64,000 nucleotides of DNA from an uncultured Prevotellaceae bacterium (GCA_902778255.1 CACYXD010000022.1:34568-98567), one strand, 5' to 3'; shown: positions 1-12,654, counted from the stretch's first letter. Notes: generated by a model from the letters alone, not told the origin. Program-made: numbers and translations.

Positions 1-693
1 AGTATTGATGTGCTTGACGTTGTTGATATTGTGCGTTACGTTGTTGGTAATCCTACAGAGATCTTTGTTGATTTCCTTGCCGATATAAATAGTGATGGAA
101 CAATAAATATTGGCGATGCAGTTGCATTGGTAAATGTTATTGCGGGTGATCAGAACTTTGCGCGTGCAATGAAAGCTCCAAGAAAGGTGATGTCTAACGA
201 TATCTTGACACTAACAGAGAATCATGGAGAGTTATCATTTAATCTTACTAATGAGCGTAAATACACAGCCTTCCAGTTTGATTTGTATATTCCAGAAGGA
301 ACGGATATAGAAAAGTTGATGCTGAATGCGCTTCGTAAACAAAAGCATCAGCTACTCTATAATAAGGTAGAGGATGGTCATTATCGTGTGGCTGCTTTGT
401 CAACCAGCAACAAGGTGTTTAATGCTAATGATGGTGAACTGCTGCATATCATTGTGAGTGGAACAGACGGCAATGAGATTAGTATTCGTGACATCCATTT
501 CTTCGATGTGGAAGGCAACGACTATAGGTTTGCAGACATTACAATAAATGAAACGACAGGTATAGAGAAACTTACTTCTACCCCTTCTAATAGCAAGGAT
601 GATGTCTATGACTTGCAAGGTCATAAAATGAAAACTGGTTCGCTGACGAAAGGACTGTATATTGTTGGTGGTAAGAAGATGATGGTAAAATAA
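1..693 (+). CDS. Exported dockerin-like protein, C-terminal part (5' partial)
   Basis: The frame is already open at base 1, so the gene starts before the window. The first 55 residues contain two dockerin-like segments; the second holds a calcium-loop pattern DINSDG followed by a short helix. A beta-rich stretch follows (around KYTAFQFDLYIPEG) that resembles the cohesin-like/beta-sandwich domains found beside dockerins in Bacteroidales. The end carries a short tail of the form YDLQGHKM...GLYIVGGKKMMVK, seen on several other exported proteins here and read as a C-terminal sorting tail. The next gene starts 14 bp downstream and has a similar sandwich domain and tail, so the two are probably co-transcribed. 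Role: probably surface-located; the catalytic or binding part, if any, lies upstream of the window. Confidence 0.75.
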   Translation, partial: SIDVLDVVDIVRYVVGNPTEIFVDFLADINSDGTINIGDAVALVNVIAGDQNFARAMKAPRKVMSNDILTLTENHGELSFNLTNERKYTAFQFDLYIPEGTDIEKLMLNALRKQKHQLLYNKVEDGHYRVAALSTSNKVFNANDGELLHIIVSGTDGNEISIRDIHFFDVEGNDYRFADITINETTGIEKLTSTPSNSKDDVYDLQGHKMKTGSLTKGLYIVGGKKMMVK

Positions 694-707
694 TAAAACG
701 TGGTGTT

Positions 708-2960
708 ATGAAGAAGTATATTTTTTCCATTATAGCAATGGTGCTCTGTCTAATGAGTGTCAATGCCCAAACCGTAAGTATTGCTGACGTGACGCTGAAT
801 TCTGGCGAAACGAAGGTAATAAGCATTAATCTGAACAATACGCAAACGAATATTGTGTCGTTCCAGATGGATCTGTCGTTACCAGATGGTATCACGATTA
901 ACAAAGCTGGTTGTGAATTAAGTAGTCGAATTACGGACGAAAATCAAGAACTTGTAATCGGTAAACAGCCTGATGGAAGTATCCGGTTGACCAGTACGTC
1001 TTTTGCATTGACTCCTATCGCAGGAACAAGTGGTGAGATTATCAAACTGTCTCTTTCTGCAGCTAATGATGCAAAGGGGGGAACGGCCTCTCTGAGTAAT
1101 ATCAAATTGGCAACAAGCGACTCGCAGAAGTTGACGCTGGAAGATGCATCATCCAAGATAGATGTGACTTATAAGTTGACATACAAGGTAGACGATGAAA
1201 TCTTCAAGACGGATTCTGTTGTTTATAATAGTGCATTAACTCCGCTTGCAGCCCCCACCAAGGAAGGTCATACCTTCTCTGGTTGGAGTGAAATACCAGC
1301 TACAATGCCAGCTAACAATGTGATTATCACAGGTACGTTTACAATCAATAACTATACCCTGACCTACAAGGTAGATAGCGAAGTCTACAAGACGGCAAGC
1401 GTTACTTATGGTACAGCTCTTACACCTGAGAATGCTCCCACAAAGGAAGGATATTCGTTCTCTGGTTGGAGTGAGATTCCTTCAACCATGCCTGCAAATG
1501 ACGTTGTGATTACAGGTTCATTCTCTGTTAACTCTTATACCTTGACCTACAAGGTTGATGGTGAGGTGTACAAGACAACAAGTGTAGCTTATGGTACAGC
1601 CATCACGCCTGAGAATGCACCCACCAAGGAGGGCTATACCTTCAGTGGCTGGAGTGAGATACCAGCAACGATGCCTGCAAACGATGTTGTAATTACAGGC
1701 ACGTTAAGCATCAATCAGTACACGATGACATTTGTACTTGATAACGGTGAGGAGAATTTGGTGAAGAAACAGGATTATGCAAGTGTGCTGACTGCTCCTG
1801 AGAATCTTGTGAAGACTGGCTTTACCTTCAAGGGCTGGAGTCCTGCTGTTCCTGCAACGGTTCCTGCATCGGATATGACGTTTACAGCTCAATGGGAGCG
1901 TAACAAGTACTTGGTCACCTTCATTGTCGAGGATACTATTGTGAAGAAAGATTCTGTGCTGTATGAGGGAATAATTACCAAGCCTGCAGATCCTGTGAAG
2001 GAGGGCTATACGTTTACCGGCTGGCAGCCAGAGATACCAGAGACGATGCCTGCAAATGATTTAGTGATTACAGGAACCTTCACAGTCAACAACTACTCTT
2101 TAACTTACAAGATAGATGGCGAAGTGTACAAAACATCAAGCGTTGCCTATGGTACAGCGTTGACACCTGAGACTGCGCCCACCAAGGAAGGCTACACCTT
2201 CTCTGGCTGGAGTGAGATTCCTGAAACAATGCCTGCAAATGATGTTGTAATAACGGGTGCGTTTAGTATCAACCAGTACACGATGACATTTGTACTTGAT
2301 AATGGTGAGGAGAATTTGGTGAAGAAACAGGATTATGCAAGTGCGCTGACTGCTCCTGAGAATCTCGTGAAGACGGGCTTTACCTTCAAAGGCTGGAGTC
2401 CTGCTGTTCCTGCAACAGTTCCTGCATCGGATATGACGTTTACAGCTCAATGGGAGCGTAACAAGTATTTGGTCACTTTCATTGTCGAGGATACTGTTGT
2501 GAAGAAGGATTCTGTTCTGTATGAGGGAATAATTACCAAGCCTACAGATCCTGCGAAAGAAGGCTACACCTTCTCTGGTTGGAGTGAGATTCCAGAAACA
2601 ATGCCTGCTAATGATGTTGTGATAACAGGTACGTTTACAGTTAACACCTATACTGTTACCTTTATGTATAATGACAAGGTGCTGAAGGTGGATAGCGTGG
2701 AATATGGTGCAAAGATTCCTTTACCAACGTCTTTGGATGATGAGCGCTACGTGTTAGTGGAATGGTTAGACGTACCAGAAACGATGCCTGCACACGACAT
2801 CACGATTTATGCTAGCATCACGGATGGAATACGTAACGTCTCAGATGAAACCGAATATAAGATATACGATGAACGTGGTCAACAAATTCCGCGAATGAAG
2901 CGAGGCCTAAATATCATCAAATATAACAATGGAACAACAAGGAAAGTGATAGTGAAATAG
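708..2960 (+). CDS. Exported multi-repeat (InlB B-repeat / Listeria-Bacteroides repeat) surface protein
   Basis: 750 residues. A signal peptide (MKKYIFSIIAMVLCLMSVNA) is followed by a cohesin-like beta-sandwich of about 130 residues (QTVSIADVTLNSGE...). Then come eight or so copies of a 55-60 residue repeat with the signature APTKEGYTFSGWSEIP.TMPANDVVITG, typical of InlB B-repeat/Flg_new domains. The C-terminus is a sorting-like tail (YDERGQQIP...RGLNIIKYN...KVIVK). One block (about 1707-1960) recurs almost unchanged at about 2265-2520, which suggests recent duplication. The protein is probably an adhesin or structural surface protein. No enzyme domain is visible. It lies 14 bp after the preceding dockerin-like gene and is closed by a strong terminator. 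Confidence 0.8.
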   Translation: MKKYIFSIIAMVLCLMSVNAQTVSIADVTLNSGETKVISINLNNTQTNIVSFQMDLSLPDGITINKAGCELSSRITDENQELVIGKQPDGSIRLTSTSFALTPIAGTSGEIIKLSLSAANDAKGGTASLSNIKLATSDSQKLTLEDASSKIDVTYKLTYKVDDEIFKTDSVVYNSALTPLAAPTKEGHTFSGWSEIPATMPANNVIITGTFTINNYTLTYKVDSEVYKTASVTYGTALTPENAPTKEGYSFSGWSEIPSTMPANDVVITGSFSVNSYTLTYKVDGEVYKTTSVAYGTAITPENAPTKEGYTFSGWSEIPATMPANDVVITGTLSINQYTMTFVLDNGEENLVKKQDYASVLTAPENLVKTGFTFKGWSPAVPATVPASDMTFTAQWERNKYLVTFIVEDTIVKKDSVLYEGIITKPADPVKEGYTFTGWQPEIPETMPANDLVITGTFTVNNYSLTYKIDGEVYKTSSVAYGTALTPETAPTKEGYTFSGWSEIPETMPANDVVITGAFSINQYTMTFVLDNGEENLVKKQDYASALTAPENLVKTGFTFKGWSPAVPATVPASDMTFTAQWERNKYLVTFIVEDTVVKKDSVLYEGIITKPTDPAKEGYTFSGWSEIPETMPANDVVITGTFTVNTYTVTFMYNDKVLKVDSVEYGAKIPLPTSLDDERYVLVEWLDVPETMPAHDITIYASITDGIRNVSDETEYKIYDERGQQIPRMKRGLNIIKYNNGTTRKVIVK

Positions 2961-2983
2961 AAACATCACTATTCTACAAAAAG

Positions 2984-3022
2984 CAATCGGTTTGAGCAAA
3001 AACTCAAATCGATTGTTTTTTT
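2984..3022 (+). terminator. Rho-independent terminator after the repeat protein
   Basis: An inverted repeat CAATCGGTTTGAG / CTCAAATCGATTG with a short A-rich loop is followed by a run of eight T. It separates the surface-protein pair from the glycosidase operon. Confidence 0.85.
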
Positions 3023-3031
3023 TACACTTTC

Positions 3032-3063
3032 TTTGGCGGTATCAGAATTATTTCATAACTTTG
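3032..3063 (+). promoter_or_regulatory. Bacteroidetes-type promoter for the GH2 gene
   Basis: TTTG at 3032-3035 and TAACTTTG at 3056-3063 are separated by 20 bp. This matches the Bacteroidetes primary sigma consensus (TTTG-N19/20-TAnnTTTG). The start codon of the GH2 gene is 31 bp further on. Confidence 0.8.
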
Positions 3064-3094
3064 CAGTCAAAATAACCCAAACCTAAAATAGAAA

Positions 3095-5407
3095 ATGAAA
3101 CGAAGTTTTTTATTCGCTGCGATGCTGTGTGGTGCCTTGACGGCCACAGCACAAAACAAACAATTGTTTGATGACAACTGGACCTTTTCTCGCAATGGAA
3201 AGACCGTCCATGTGAACCTGCCCCACGACTGGGACATCTATGAAGGTCCAAACTCTGGTCGGGGAGCCACAGGCACTGGCGGAGGCTGGTTTGAAGCTGG
3301 TAAGGGCGAATATCGCAAGACATTTGCCACACCAAATGCAGAAATCGTAAAGCTTCACTTCGAGGGCGTCTATCAGAAGGCTGAAGTGTTCGTAAATGGT
3401 CAGAAGGCTGGACAACATGCGTATGGCTACACACCGTTCACGATTGATGTAACGGAATATCTTAACAAGGACAAGAAACAACCTAACGAGGTCATCGTCA
3501 AGGTCAACAACAGCGAGCAGCCCAACTGTCGCTGGTACTCAGGCTCTGGCATCTATCGCCACGTGTGGCTCGAAACCTTACCAGAGCTGCATATTGCTGA
3601 GAATGGCGTATTTATAACCACCCCCGAAGTAAGTGTAAGCAAAGCAAAGGTTCAAGTAGAAGTGACGGTACAGAATGAAAGCAAGAATGAGCAACAGGGC
3701 ATCGTTGAGGTAGAAGGCCAACAGCAAGAGGTAAAACTGCAAGCAGGTGAGAGCCAGACCATCACTTTTACCTATAACATCAACAATCCCAAACTCTGGT
3801 CGCCAGAAACGCCATATCTCTACACCACAAAGGTAAGTCTATCCACTCCCCTCTCCCCCGCGAGAGGGGCTGGGGGTGAGGCTATAAAGTTCGGCATCCG
3901 CTCTTTCTCGTTTGATGCCGAAAATGGTTTCGTGATCAACGGCAAGAAGGTGCTAATCAACGGAGCCTGCGTACACCACGATGACGGTGTGCTGGGCGCT
4001 ATGGCTTTTGATGCTGCAGAAATTCGCAAGGTGAAGCAGATGAAGGAGGCAGGCTTCAACCTCATTCGCACCTCGCATAATCCCACTACCCGCGCCTTCC
4101 TCGATGCTTGCGACTCCATAGGTATGCTCGTCATTGATGAAGCCTTTGATGGCTGGCGCACCCAGAAGAATCCCTACGACTACTCTACACTTATAGACTC
4201 TTGCTATCAAGAGGATATCCATGCGATGGTGATGCGCGACAGAAACCACCCCAGCGTCATCTCATGGAGCATCGGCAACGAGGTCATCGAGCGCAAGGAC
4301 ATCCGCGTGGTCTATACCGCCCGACAGATGAAGAAAGCCATACTGGAAATAGACAACACACGCCCTGTGACCGAGGCCCTCTGTGCATGGGACCGCGACT
4401 GGGAAATCTACGACCCACATGCCGAGGTACTCGACGTGGTGGGCTATAACTACATGATTTTCAAGCACGCCAGCGATCACAAGCGCGACCCAAAACGTGT
4501 GATCTGGCAGACGGAAAGCTATCCACGCGATGCCTTCCGCAACTGGGCCATAGCAAACGATTATCCCTATGTTGTGGGCGACATTGTATGGACAGGCCTC
4601 GACTATCTGGGCGAAAGCGGCATCGGTCGTAATTATTATAAAGGTGAGCGCGAAGGCGAATCGTGGATTCCTGGCGGTCAGCCCGAATGGCACGGTGCTC
4701 CCTGCGGCGATGTGGATATCACCGGCTGGAGAAAGCCCATCAGCCACTATCGCGAAATGTTGTGGAACAGCGAGACGCCACTTTATATGGCCGTTCGCGA
4801 GCCCAACGGCTATCGCGGCGAAATCAAGACCACGATGTGGAGCGTATGGCCCACTTGGGAGAACTGGAACTGGGAAGGCTGGGAAGGCAAACCTGTGGAG
4901 GTGGAAGTCTATACAAAGCAGCCCGTTGTGAAACTCTATCTGAACGACAAGCTCATAGGTACAAAGAACGTAGATCGTTCTACGGAGTTCAAGGCCGTAT
5001 TCCAAGTGCCCTATGAAGCCGGCACACTGCGTGCAGAGGCTGGCAACGAGCGTGTGACACTAAGCACAGCCGGCAAGCCGGCAAGCCTGCGGCTCACTGC
5101 CGACAAGCAAATCATGAAGGCCGGCGGACAGGACCTGACTTACGTCACGGTAGAGGTGGTTGACAAGCAGGGGCGCATTTGTCCCAATGCTGACATTCCC
5201 TGCGAGGCCTTCGTCAGCGGACAAGGCACACTGCTGTCGTTTGCATCTGCCGACCTCAAGGACACAGAGCCTTACACCTCTTCCCAGGTAAAGACATGGA
5301 AAGGACGCGCCACGCTTGTGGTACGCAGCACACAAAAGAAAGGCACCGCTCAGGTCAGAATCAAGAGTAATCTGCCCACTGCAAGCCTAACCATCAAAAC
5401 GAAATAA
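3095..5407 (+). CDS. Exported GH2 glycosidase (beta-galactosidase type, DUF4982-like C-terminus)
   Basis: 770 residues with a signal peptide (MKRSFLFAAMLCGALTATAQ). The N-terminal sugar-binding domain (about 20-165), Ig-like domain, TIM barrel (about 280-580) and Ig-like C-terminal domains follow the GH2/DUF4982 layout. The acid/base is probably Glu396 in WSIGNE and the nucleophile Glu474 in WQTES. It should remove terminal beta-galactosyl or a related residue from oligosaccharides in the periplasm or on the surface. Residues about 250-263 (TPLSPARGAGGEA) are encoded by a copy of a palindromic repeat also found around the DUF559 gene, inserted in frame between the Ig-like domain and the barrel. 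The next GH2 gene starts 5 bp after the stop, so the two form an operon. The sugar specificity cannot be decided from sequence. Confidence 0.88.
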   Translation: MKRSFLFAAMLCGALTATAQNKQLFDDNWTFSRNGKTVHVNLPHDWDIYEGPNSGRGATGTGGGWFEAGKGEYRKTFATPNAEIVKLHFEGVYQKAEVFVNGQKAGQHAYGYTPFTIDVTEYLNKDKKQPNEVIVKVNNSEQPNCRWYSGSGIYRHVWLETLPELHIAENGVFITTPEVSVSKAKVQVEVTVQNESKNEQQGIVEVEGQQQEVKLQAGESQTITFTYNINNPKLWSPETPYLYTTKVSLSTPLSPARGAGGEAIKFGIRSFSFDAENGFVINGKKVLINGACVHHDDGVLGAMAFDAAEIRKVKQMKEAGFNLIRTSHNPTTRAFLDACDSIGMLVIDEAFDGWRTQKNPYDYSTLIDSCYQEDIHAMVMRDRNHPSVISWSIGNEVIERKDIRVVYTARQMKKAILEIDNTRPVTEALCAWDRDWEIYDPHAEVLDVVGYNYMIFKHASDHKRDPKRVIWQTESYPRDAFRNWAIANDYPYVVGDIVWTGLDYLGESGIGRNYYKGEREGESWIPGGQPEWHGAPCGDVDITGWRKPISHYREMLWNSETPLYMAVREPNGYRGEIKTTMWSVWPTWENWNWEGWEGKPVEVEVYTKQPVVKLYLNDKLIGTKNVDRSTEFKAVFQVPYEAGTLRAEAGNERVTLSTAGKPASLRLTADKQIMKAGGQDLTYVTVEVVDKQGRICPNADIPCEAFVSGQGTLLSFASADLKDTEPYTSSQVKTWKGRATLVVRSTQKKGTAQVRIKSNLPTASLTIKTK
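3843..3882. repeat. Solo palindromic element inside the GH2 coding sequence
   Basis: A GC-rich imperfect palindrome (CCACTCCCCTCTCCC...GAGAGGGG...) closely resembles the two 40-bp inverted repeats that flank the DUF559 gene at 25384-25423 and 25830-25869. It is read through in frame as a short insert in the GH2 protein. Confidence 0.7.
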
Positions 5408-5412
5408 AAACG

Positions 5413-8161
<2,749 letters not shown>

Positions 8162-8212
8162 TGGGGAGAAAAAGGCTATAGAAACACATTTGACAAATTT
8201 TCGCATATCCAT

Positions 8213-8241
8213 GAAACGTTTCCCTTCTTCGGAAACGTTTC
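8213..8241. promoter_or_regulatory. Twin palindromic operator-like sites GAAACGTTTC
   Basis: Two perfect copies of the 10-bp palindrome GAAACGTTTC lie at 8213-8222 and 8232-8241, 19 bp centre to centre. They sit just upstream of a -7 motif TACCTTTG (8250-8257), covering the expected -33 region. The arrangement is typical of a repressor or activator operator for a dimeric regulator, and the CG centre is common for LacI-type proteins. Which regulator binds is unknown; none is encoded next to it. The leader downstream runs about 220 bp to the GH43 start. The rest of the 8162-8476 gap shows no convincing gene. Confidence 0.5.
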
Positions 8242-8436
8242 TTTATTTATACCTTTGCACCCAGATTAGGTCTGTATAAACAAAAACGACAACGAGACAT
8301 ACGTTTTTTAGTTGGTAATGTTAGTATAACAAGTAATTTATGGTTTGAGAAATGTGGCGCGTAGTGATTACGTGCCATATTTTCATTTTATAAATGATTT
8401 GAAACAAATAAAAAGGGGATATTCCATTTTTTATTG

Positions 8437-8444
8437 TAATTTTG
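8437..8444 (+). promoter_or_regulatory. Possible second promoter -7 element before GH43
   Basis: TAATTTTG matches TAnnTTTG 32 bp before the GH43 start codon at 8477. No good -33 TTTG is present at the usual distance, so this element is weaker than the one at 8250. Confidence 0.4.
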
Positions 8445-8476
8445 CCACCAAAATAACTAAGAACAGGAACAAAACG

Positions 8477-9994
8477 ATGAAAACCTATCGCATTGGCCGC
8501 TTTTTTCTGACTTGTATAACAAGTCTGACTGCACTCTCAACATGGGCACAAAACCCTATTATCTACGATCGCTACACTCCCGACCCAGCACCCTATGTGC
8601 ATGGCGACACGCTGTACCTCTTCGTAGACCACGATGAGAACGAGACGGAAAACAACTACTTCACGATGAAGGACTGGTTGCTCTATAGCACTGTGGACAT
8701 GGTAAACTGGACCTATCGCGGCACACCCATGACTGGCGAGACTTTCAGTACGTGGGCCAAGACAGACAACGACTGCTGGGCCAGCCAGTGCATTGAGCGC
8801 AACGGCAAGTGGTACTGGTACGTCACAGCTACCGTGAAAAACGGAGGCTATCCTGCCATCGGCGTGGCTGTGGCCGACAATCCTGCTGGTCCTTATGTTG
8901 ACAAGATCAAGAAGCCACTGGTGAAGGGCTGGGGGAAAATTGACCCTACGGTATTCATCGATGACAACGGACAGGCTTATCTCTACTATGGCAATGGAAA
9001 CTTTGGCCTGTGGTACGCCAAGCTGACGAAGTCGATGACGGCCATCAGCGGCGAAGAGAATTCAGTAAACATCAAGGATGAGGCAGCCTTCGGACCATTC
9101 AAGGGCTACAACGACGATAGCACGCCGAAAAGCAATATGGAAGAGGCCTCATGGCTCTACAAGCGCAACGGCAAATACTATCTGGAGTATGCTGCAGGTG
9201 GCGTGCCTGAGCACTGGGCCTACTCTACTGCCGACAACGTGACGGGCCCCTGGACCTATCAAGGTAAGATACTGGGACAGGCCGACAACAGTTTTACGAT
9301 TCATGGTGGCAGCGTAGAGTTCAAGGGCCATCACTATATGTTCTATCATAACGGCAAGCTCAGCGGAGGTGGTAGTTATAAGCGCTCTACCTGCGTAGAA
9401 GAGTTTACGCCCAACGAGGACGGCACCATCCCCAGCATCAATTTTACCACCACTGGCGTCAAACCCATTCAGACGCTGAATCCCTTTGCTCTGCAGGAGG
9501 CCGAGACCATCAACAAGTGCCTTAACGTACTCTGCGAGGGCGACTATAATGGTTGCTATGTGGCCAACATCAAGAAAGGCAGCTATATCAAAGTGCGCAA
9601 CGTGGACTTTGGTGAGGCTGGTGCCAAATCCTTCAAGGCCGTGGTACGTACCAATGGCGATGCCGTCATCCAGATACGCACCAAGACGGCTAATGGCACA
9701 GTAAAAGGCAAGGTCAACATAGAATCTACCAATGGCGAATGGCAGGAAGTGACCATGGACCTCACGACCACCATCACTGGCGTGCAGGATCTCTATTTCA
9801 CCTTCGCAGGCACCACCGCCACCACTTTTGACTTCGACAACTGGCAGTTCTTTGAGCAGCCCACCAGCGTTGCCCCCATTCAAAAGTCGTCAGTCAAAAC
9901 TCAACATCGCACCTACGACCTGCAAGGACGCAAGGCCAGCAACAGCACCAACCATTCCATCAAGATTATCGATGGAAAGAAAATCATCCAATAG
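8477..9994 (+). CDS. Exported GH43 glycosidase with CBM6-like module
   Basis: 505 residues from the ATG at 8477. This start was chosen because a signal peptide (MKTYRIGRFFLTCITSLTALSTWAQ) begins there; the frame is open upstream but that part lacks coding character. The five-blade GH43 domain has the usual acidic landmarks: DPAPYVHGDTLYLF near the N-terminus, KIDPTVFIDD as the pKa-modulating Asp, and a Glu in the EEASWLYKRNGKYYLEYA region. The C-terminal 140 residues (ALQEAETINK..., DFDNWQF) look like a CBM6-type beta-sandwich. A sorting-like tail (YDLQGRKA...KIIDGKKIIQ) ends it. It probably removes arabinofuranosyl or xylosyl groups outside the cytoplasm. It is the first gene of a four-gene run with gaps of 5-17 bp. 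Confidence 0.88.
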   Translation: MKTYRIGRFFLTCITSLTALSTWAQNPIIYDRYTPDPAPYVHGDTLYLFVDHDENETENNYFTMKDWLLYSTVDMVNWTYRGTPMTGETFSTWAKTDNDCWASQCIERNGKWYWYVTATVKNGGYPAIGVAVADNPAGPYVDKIKKPLVKGWGKIDPTVFIDDNGQAYLYYGNGNFGLWYAKLTKSMTAISGEENSVNIKDEAAFGPFKGYNDDSTPKSNMEEASWLYKRNGKYYLEYAAGGVPEHWAYSTADNVTGPWTYQGKILGQADNSFTIHGGSVEFKGHHYMFYHNGKLSGGGSYKRSTCVEEFTPNEDGTIPSINFTTTGVKPIQTLNPFALQEAETINKCLNVLCEGDYNGCYVANIKKGSYIKVRNVDFGEAGAKSFKAVVRTNGDAVIQIRTKTANGTVKGKVNIESTNGEWQEVTMDLTTTITGVQDLYFTFAGTTATTFDFDNWQFFEQPTSVAPIQKSSVKTQHRTYDLQGRKASNSTNHSIKIIDGKKIIQ

Positions 9995-10006
9995 CCTCTC
10001 ACTACA

Positions 10007-12649
10007 ATGAAAAGAATCGCACTTTCCCTGCTCACCTTCCTGGCCTTCTGCTGTCAGATTACGGCACAGGACAACGACAATACCACGCGGCTGTGGGACA
10101 ACAAGCCTGCCAACATCTGGCTCGAGGCCTACCCTATCGGCAATGGCCGACTGGGCGGTATGGTCTATGGCGGCATCGCTACTGATGAGATACAGCTCAA
10201 CGAAGACTCATTCTGGTCGGGCGGTCCTCATAACAACAACAGCACCACGTCACTCAGCTACCTGGATCAGGTACGCGAACTGATTTTCAAGGGCAAGGAG
10301 AAGGATGCCGAGGATCTCATCAACCAGCAGTTCGTCAAGGGCCCTCACGGACAGAAATACCTGACGCTGGGCAGTCTGAAACTGATCTTCCAGGACATCA
10401 ATACTGCCGATGCGCAGAACTACATGCGCGAGCTTGACCTGGAAAAGGCCTTGTCAACAGTCACCTTCGACTGTGGTGGTCATACGTTCCGCAGAACCAC
10501 CTTCGCCTCCATGCCCGACAGCGTCATTGTGATTCATCTTGAGACCGACTCGCTCAACAGCTTTTCCATCAAACACTCTGCCCCACTCTCTACGACCTAC
10601 GCAAAGGGCGACCCTGGCATCACCGCCACCGTCAACGGTGTAGATCATGAAGGCATCGAACATAAGCTGTCTGCCAAGCTCAGATATAAGGTGATGAGCG
10701 ATGGTGAGGTGACCTACGGCAACGGCGGATTGGTAACGGTCAACAACTACACCAAGGCCACCATCATCGTCTCGGCTGCCACCAACTATGCCACATACAA
10801 GTCCACCAGCAGCGCGATGGCAAAAAGGGCGCTGACCTATCTCAACAACGCCTTCGAGCGCAGCTACGAAGAACTGTTGAGCCGTCATATCGCAGCCCAT
10901 CAGTCACAGTTCAACCGTGTACGCCTGTCGTTGCCCTCGACCACCAACAGCCAGTTGACCACTGAGAAGCGACTTGAGAAATTCTCTGGCAGCAAGGACT
11001 GGGGCATGGTAGCCCTGCTCTTCAACTATGGTCGCTATCTGCTCATCAGCAGTTCACAGGCAGGCGGACAACCCGCCAACCTGCAGGGTCTGTGGAACGA
11101 GAGCACCAGTCCGATGTGGGACTCGAAATACACCATCAACATCAATGCCGAGATGAACTACTGGCCTTCCGAGGTGTGCAACCTCACTGAGACCAACGTG
11201 CCCTTCTTCGAGATGATACGCGACCTCAGCGCGACGGGTGCTATCACAGCCAAGAAGATGTACGGCTGCGGCGGATGGATGGCCCATCACAACACCGACA
11301 TCTGGCGCATTGCTGGTCCTGTCGATGGTGCTTTCTGGGGCATGTATCCCAATGGTGGTGCCTGGCTGGCCACCCACCTGTGGCAGCACTATCTCTATAC
11401 TGGCGACAAGGAATTCCTGCGCGAGTGGTACCCCGTCATCAAAGGTACTGCCGACTTCTACCTCGACTATATGCAGCCCATCCCCGAGGACTCCCCAATC
11501 GTAAATAGTAAATCGTCAAATAGTAAATTCCCCTGGCTCGTCGTAGTACCCTCAGTGAGTCCTGAGCAAGGCCCCTCTGGCAAATCGACCCCTGTCACCG
11601 CAGGCTGCACCATGGACAACCAGATTGTCTTCGATGCTCTGACAAATACGCTGAAGGCAGCAGAGATACTGGGTGAGGACACCGCCTACATCCATCGTCT
11701 CACCTCCACCCTCTCCCAGCTTCCCCCCATGCAGATTGGCAGCAGGAAGCAGCTACAGGAGTGGCTCATCGATGCCGATGGCAGCGAGATGCAGCATCGC
11801 CATATCTCCCACCTCTACGGCCTGTTCCCCTCGAACCAGATCTCACCTTATACCCACAACGAGCTCTTCGCTGCTGCCAAGCAGACGCTCACCGATCGTG
11901 GCGATGCCGCCACAGGCTGGAGTCTGGGATGGAAGATCTGCTTTTGGGCACGTATGCTCGACGGCACCCATGCCCTCACCATTCTGAAGAATATGCTGAA
12001 GCTGCTGCCCTCTGACAACGCTACCAGCCAATATCCCAACGGACGCACCTACCCCAACCTCTTCGATGCGCACCCGCCCTTCCAGATTGACGGTAACTTC
12101 GGCGCTACGGCAGGCATTGCCGAGATGCTGCTGCAGAGCCACGACGGCGCCATCCACCTGTTGCCCGCCCTCCCCACGGTATGGAAAGAAGGCAGCATCA
12201 GCGGACTGAAGGCTCGCGGCGCCTTCGAGGTGGATATGGAATGGAAAGAAGGAAAACTCCTTTCCACAGTGCTTCGCTCGGCCATTGGCGGCACGGCCCG
12301 TCTGCGCTCATACGAGGAACTGGAGGGCGAAGGCCTGACCCCTGCCCAGGGCGACTGCCCCAACCCGCTCTATGCCCCTGCCCAGATCAAAGAGCCGCTG
12401 TTGTCCCCATCGCTTAGCAAGAAACCATCGCTCACCGTCAAGCAGGTCTATGAATACGACCTGCAGACCGTAGCTGGCGGCGAGTACCATATTTATCAGA
12501 AAGGTTATATGGAGACTGGCATTCATAACACCCACAATGCCCATGAAACCCATAAGCTCCATAAGACCTATAATCTTCACGGCCAGCAGCTTGCTGCCCC
12601 TCAAAAAGGCCTCAATATTATCAACGGAAAGAAAATTATCAAACACTAA
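10007..12649 (+). CDS. Exported GH95 alpha-L-fucosidase/galactosidase
   Basis: 880 residues with a signal peptide ([21 protein letters not shown]). The N-terminal domain ([29 protein letters not shown]) and the (alpha/alpha)6 barrel ([40 protein letters not shown]) are typical of GH95, inverting enzymes that remove terminal alpha-1,2-L-fucose or L-galactose. The length is somewhat above the usual 750-800. Two in-frame low-complexity inserts explain part of this: an AT-rich stretch coding VNSKSSNSK (11500-11529), and a 9-bp repeat coding [17 protein letters not shown] (12520-12574) just before the C-terminal tail [13 protein letters not shown]. It starts 12 bp after GH43. Confidence 0.88.
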   Translation: MKRIALSLLTFLAFCCQITAQDNDNTTRLWDNKPANIWLEAYPIGNGRLGGMVYGGIATDEIQLNEDSFWSGGPHNNNSTTSLSYLDQVRELIFKGKEKDAEDLINQQFVKGPHGQKYLTLGSLKLIFQDINTADAQNYMRELDLEKALSTVTFDCGGHTFRRTTFASMPDSVIVIHLETDSLNSFSIKHSAPLSTTYAKGDPGITATVNGVDHEGIEHKLSAKLRYKVMSDGEVTYGNGGLVTVNNYTKATIIVSAATNYATYKSTSSAMAKRALTYLNNAFERSYEELLSRHIAAHQSQFNRVRLSLPSTTNSQLTTEKRLEKFSGSKDWGMVALLFNYGRYLLISSSQAGGQPANLQGLWNESTSPMWDSKYTININAEMNYWPSEVCNLTETNVPFFEMIRDLSATGAITAKKMYGCGGWMAHHNTDIWRIAGPVDGAFWGMYPNGGAWLATHLWQHYLYTGDKEFLREWYPVIKGTADFYLDYMQPIPEDSPIVNSKSSNSKFPWLVVVPSVSPEQGPSGKSTPVTAGCTMDNQIVFDALTNTLKAAEILGEDTAYIHRLTSTLSQLPPMQIGSRKQLQEWLIDADGSEMQHRHISHLYGLFPSNQISPYTHNELFAAAKQTLTDRGDAATGWSLGWKICFWARMLDGTHALTILKNMLKLLPSDNATSQYPNGRTYPNLFDAHPPFQIDGNFGATAGIAEMLLQSHDGAIHLLPALPTVWKEGSISGLKARGAFEVDMEWKEGKLLSTVLRSAIGGTARLRSYEELEGEGLTPAQGDCPNPLYAPAQIKEPLLSPSLSKKPSLTVKQVYEYDLQTVAGGEYHIYQKGYMETGIHNTHNAHETHKLHKTYNLHGQQLAAPQKGLNIINGKKIIKH
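11500..11529. repeat. AT-rich short repeat within GH95
   Basis: GTAAATAGTAAATCG is followed by TCAAATAGTAAATT in a GC-rich gene. It resembles the short TAAATAG/TAAATCG intergenic repeats common in Bacteroidetes, but is read here in frame inside the catalytic region. Confidence 0.55.
12520..12574. repeat. 9-bp tandem repeat at the GH95 C-terminus
   Basis: Six units of the form nnCCCATAA (for example AACCCATAA, GCTCCATAA, GACCTATAA), each 9 bp, encode a His/Thr/Asn-rich linker before the terminal sorting-like tail. Confidence 0.65.
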
Positions 12650-12654
12650 TCACA

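Noticed and set aside
8345-8476. Longer GH43 start
   Set aside because: The extra 44 residues precede a good signal peptide and overlap a promoter-like element, so the ATG at 8477 is preferred.
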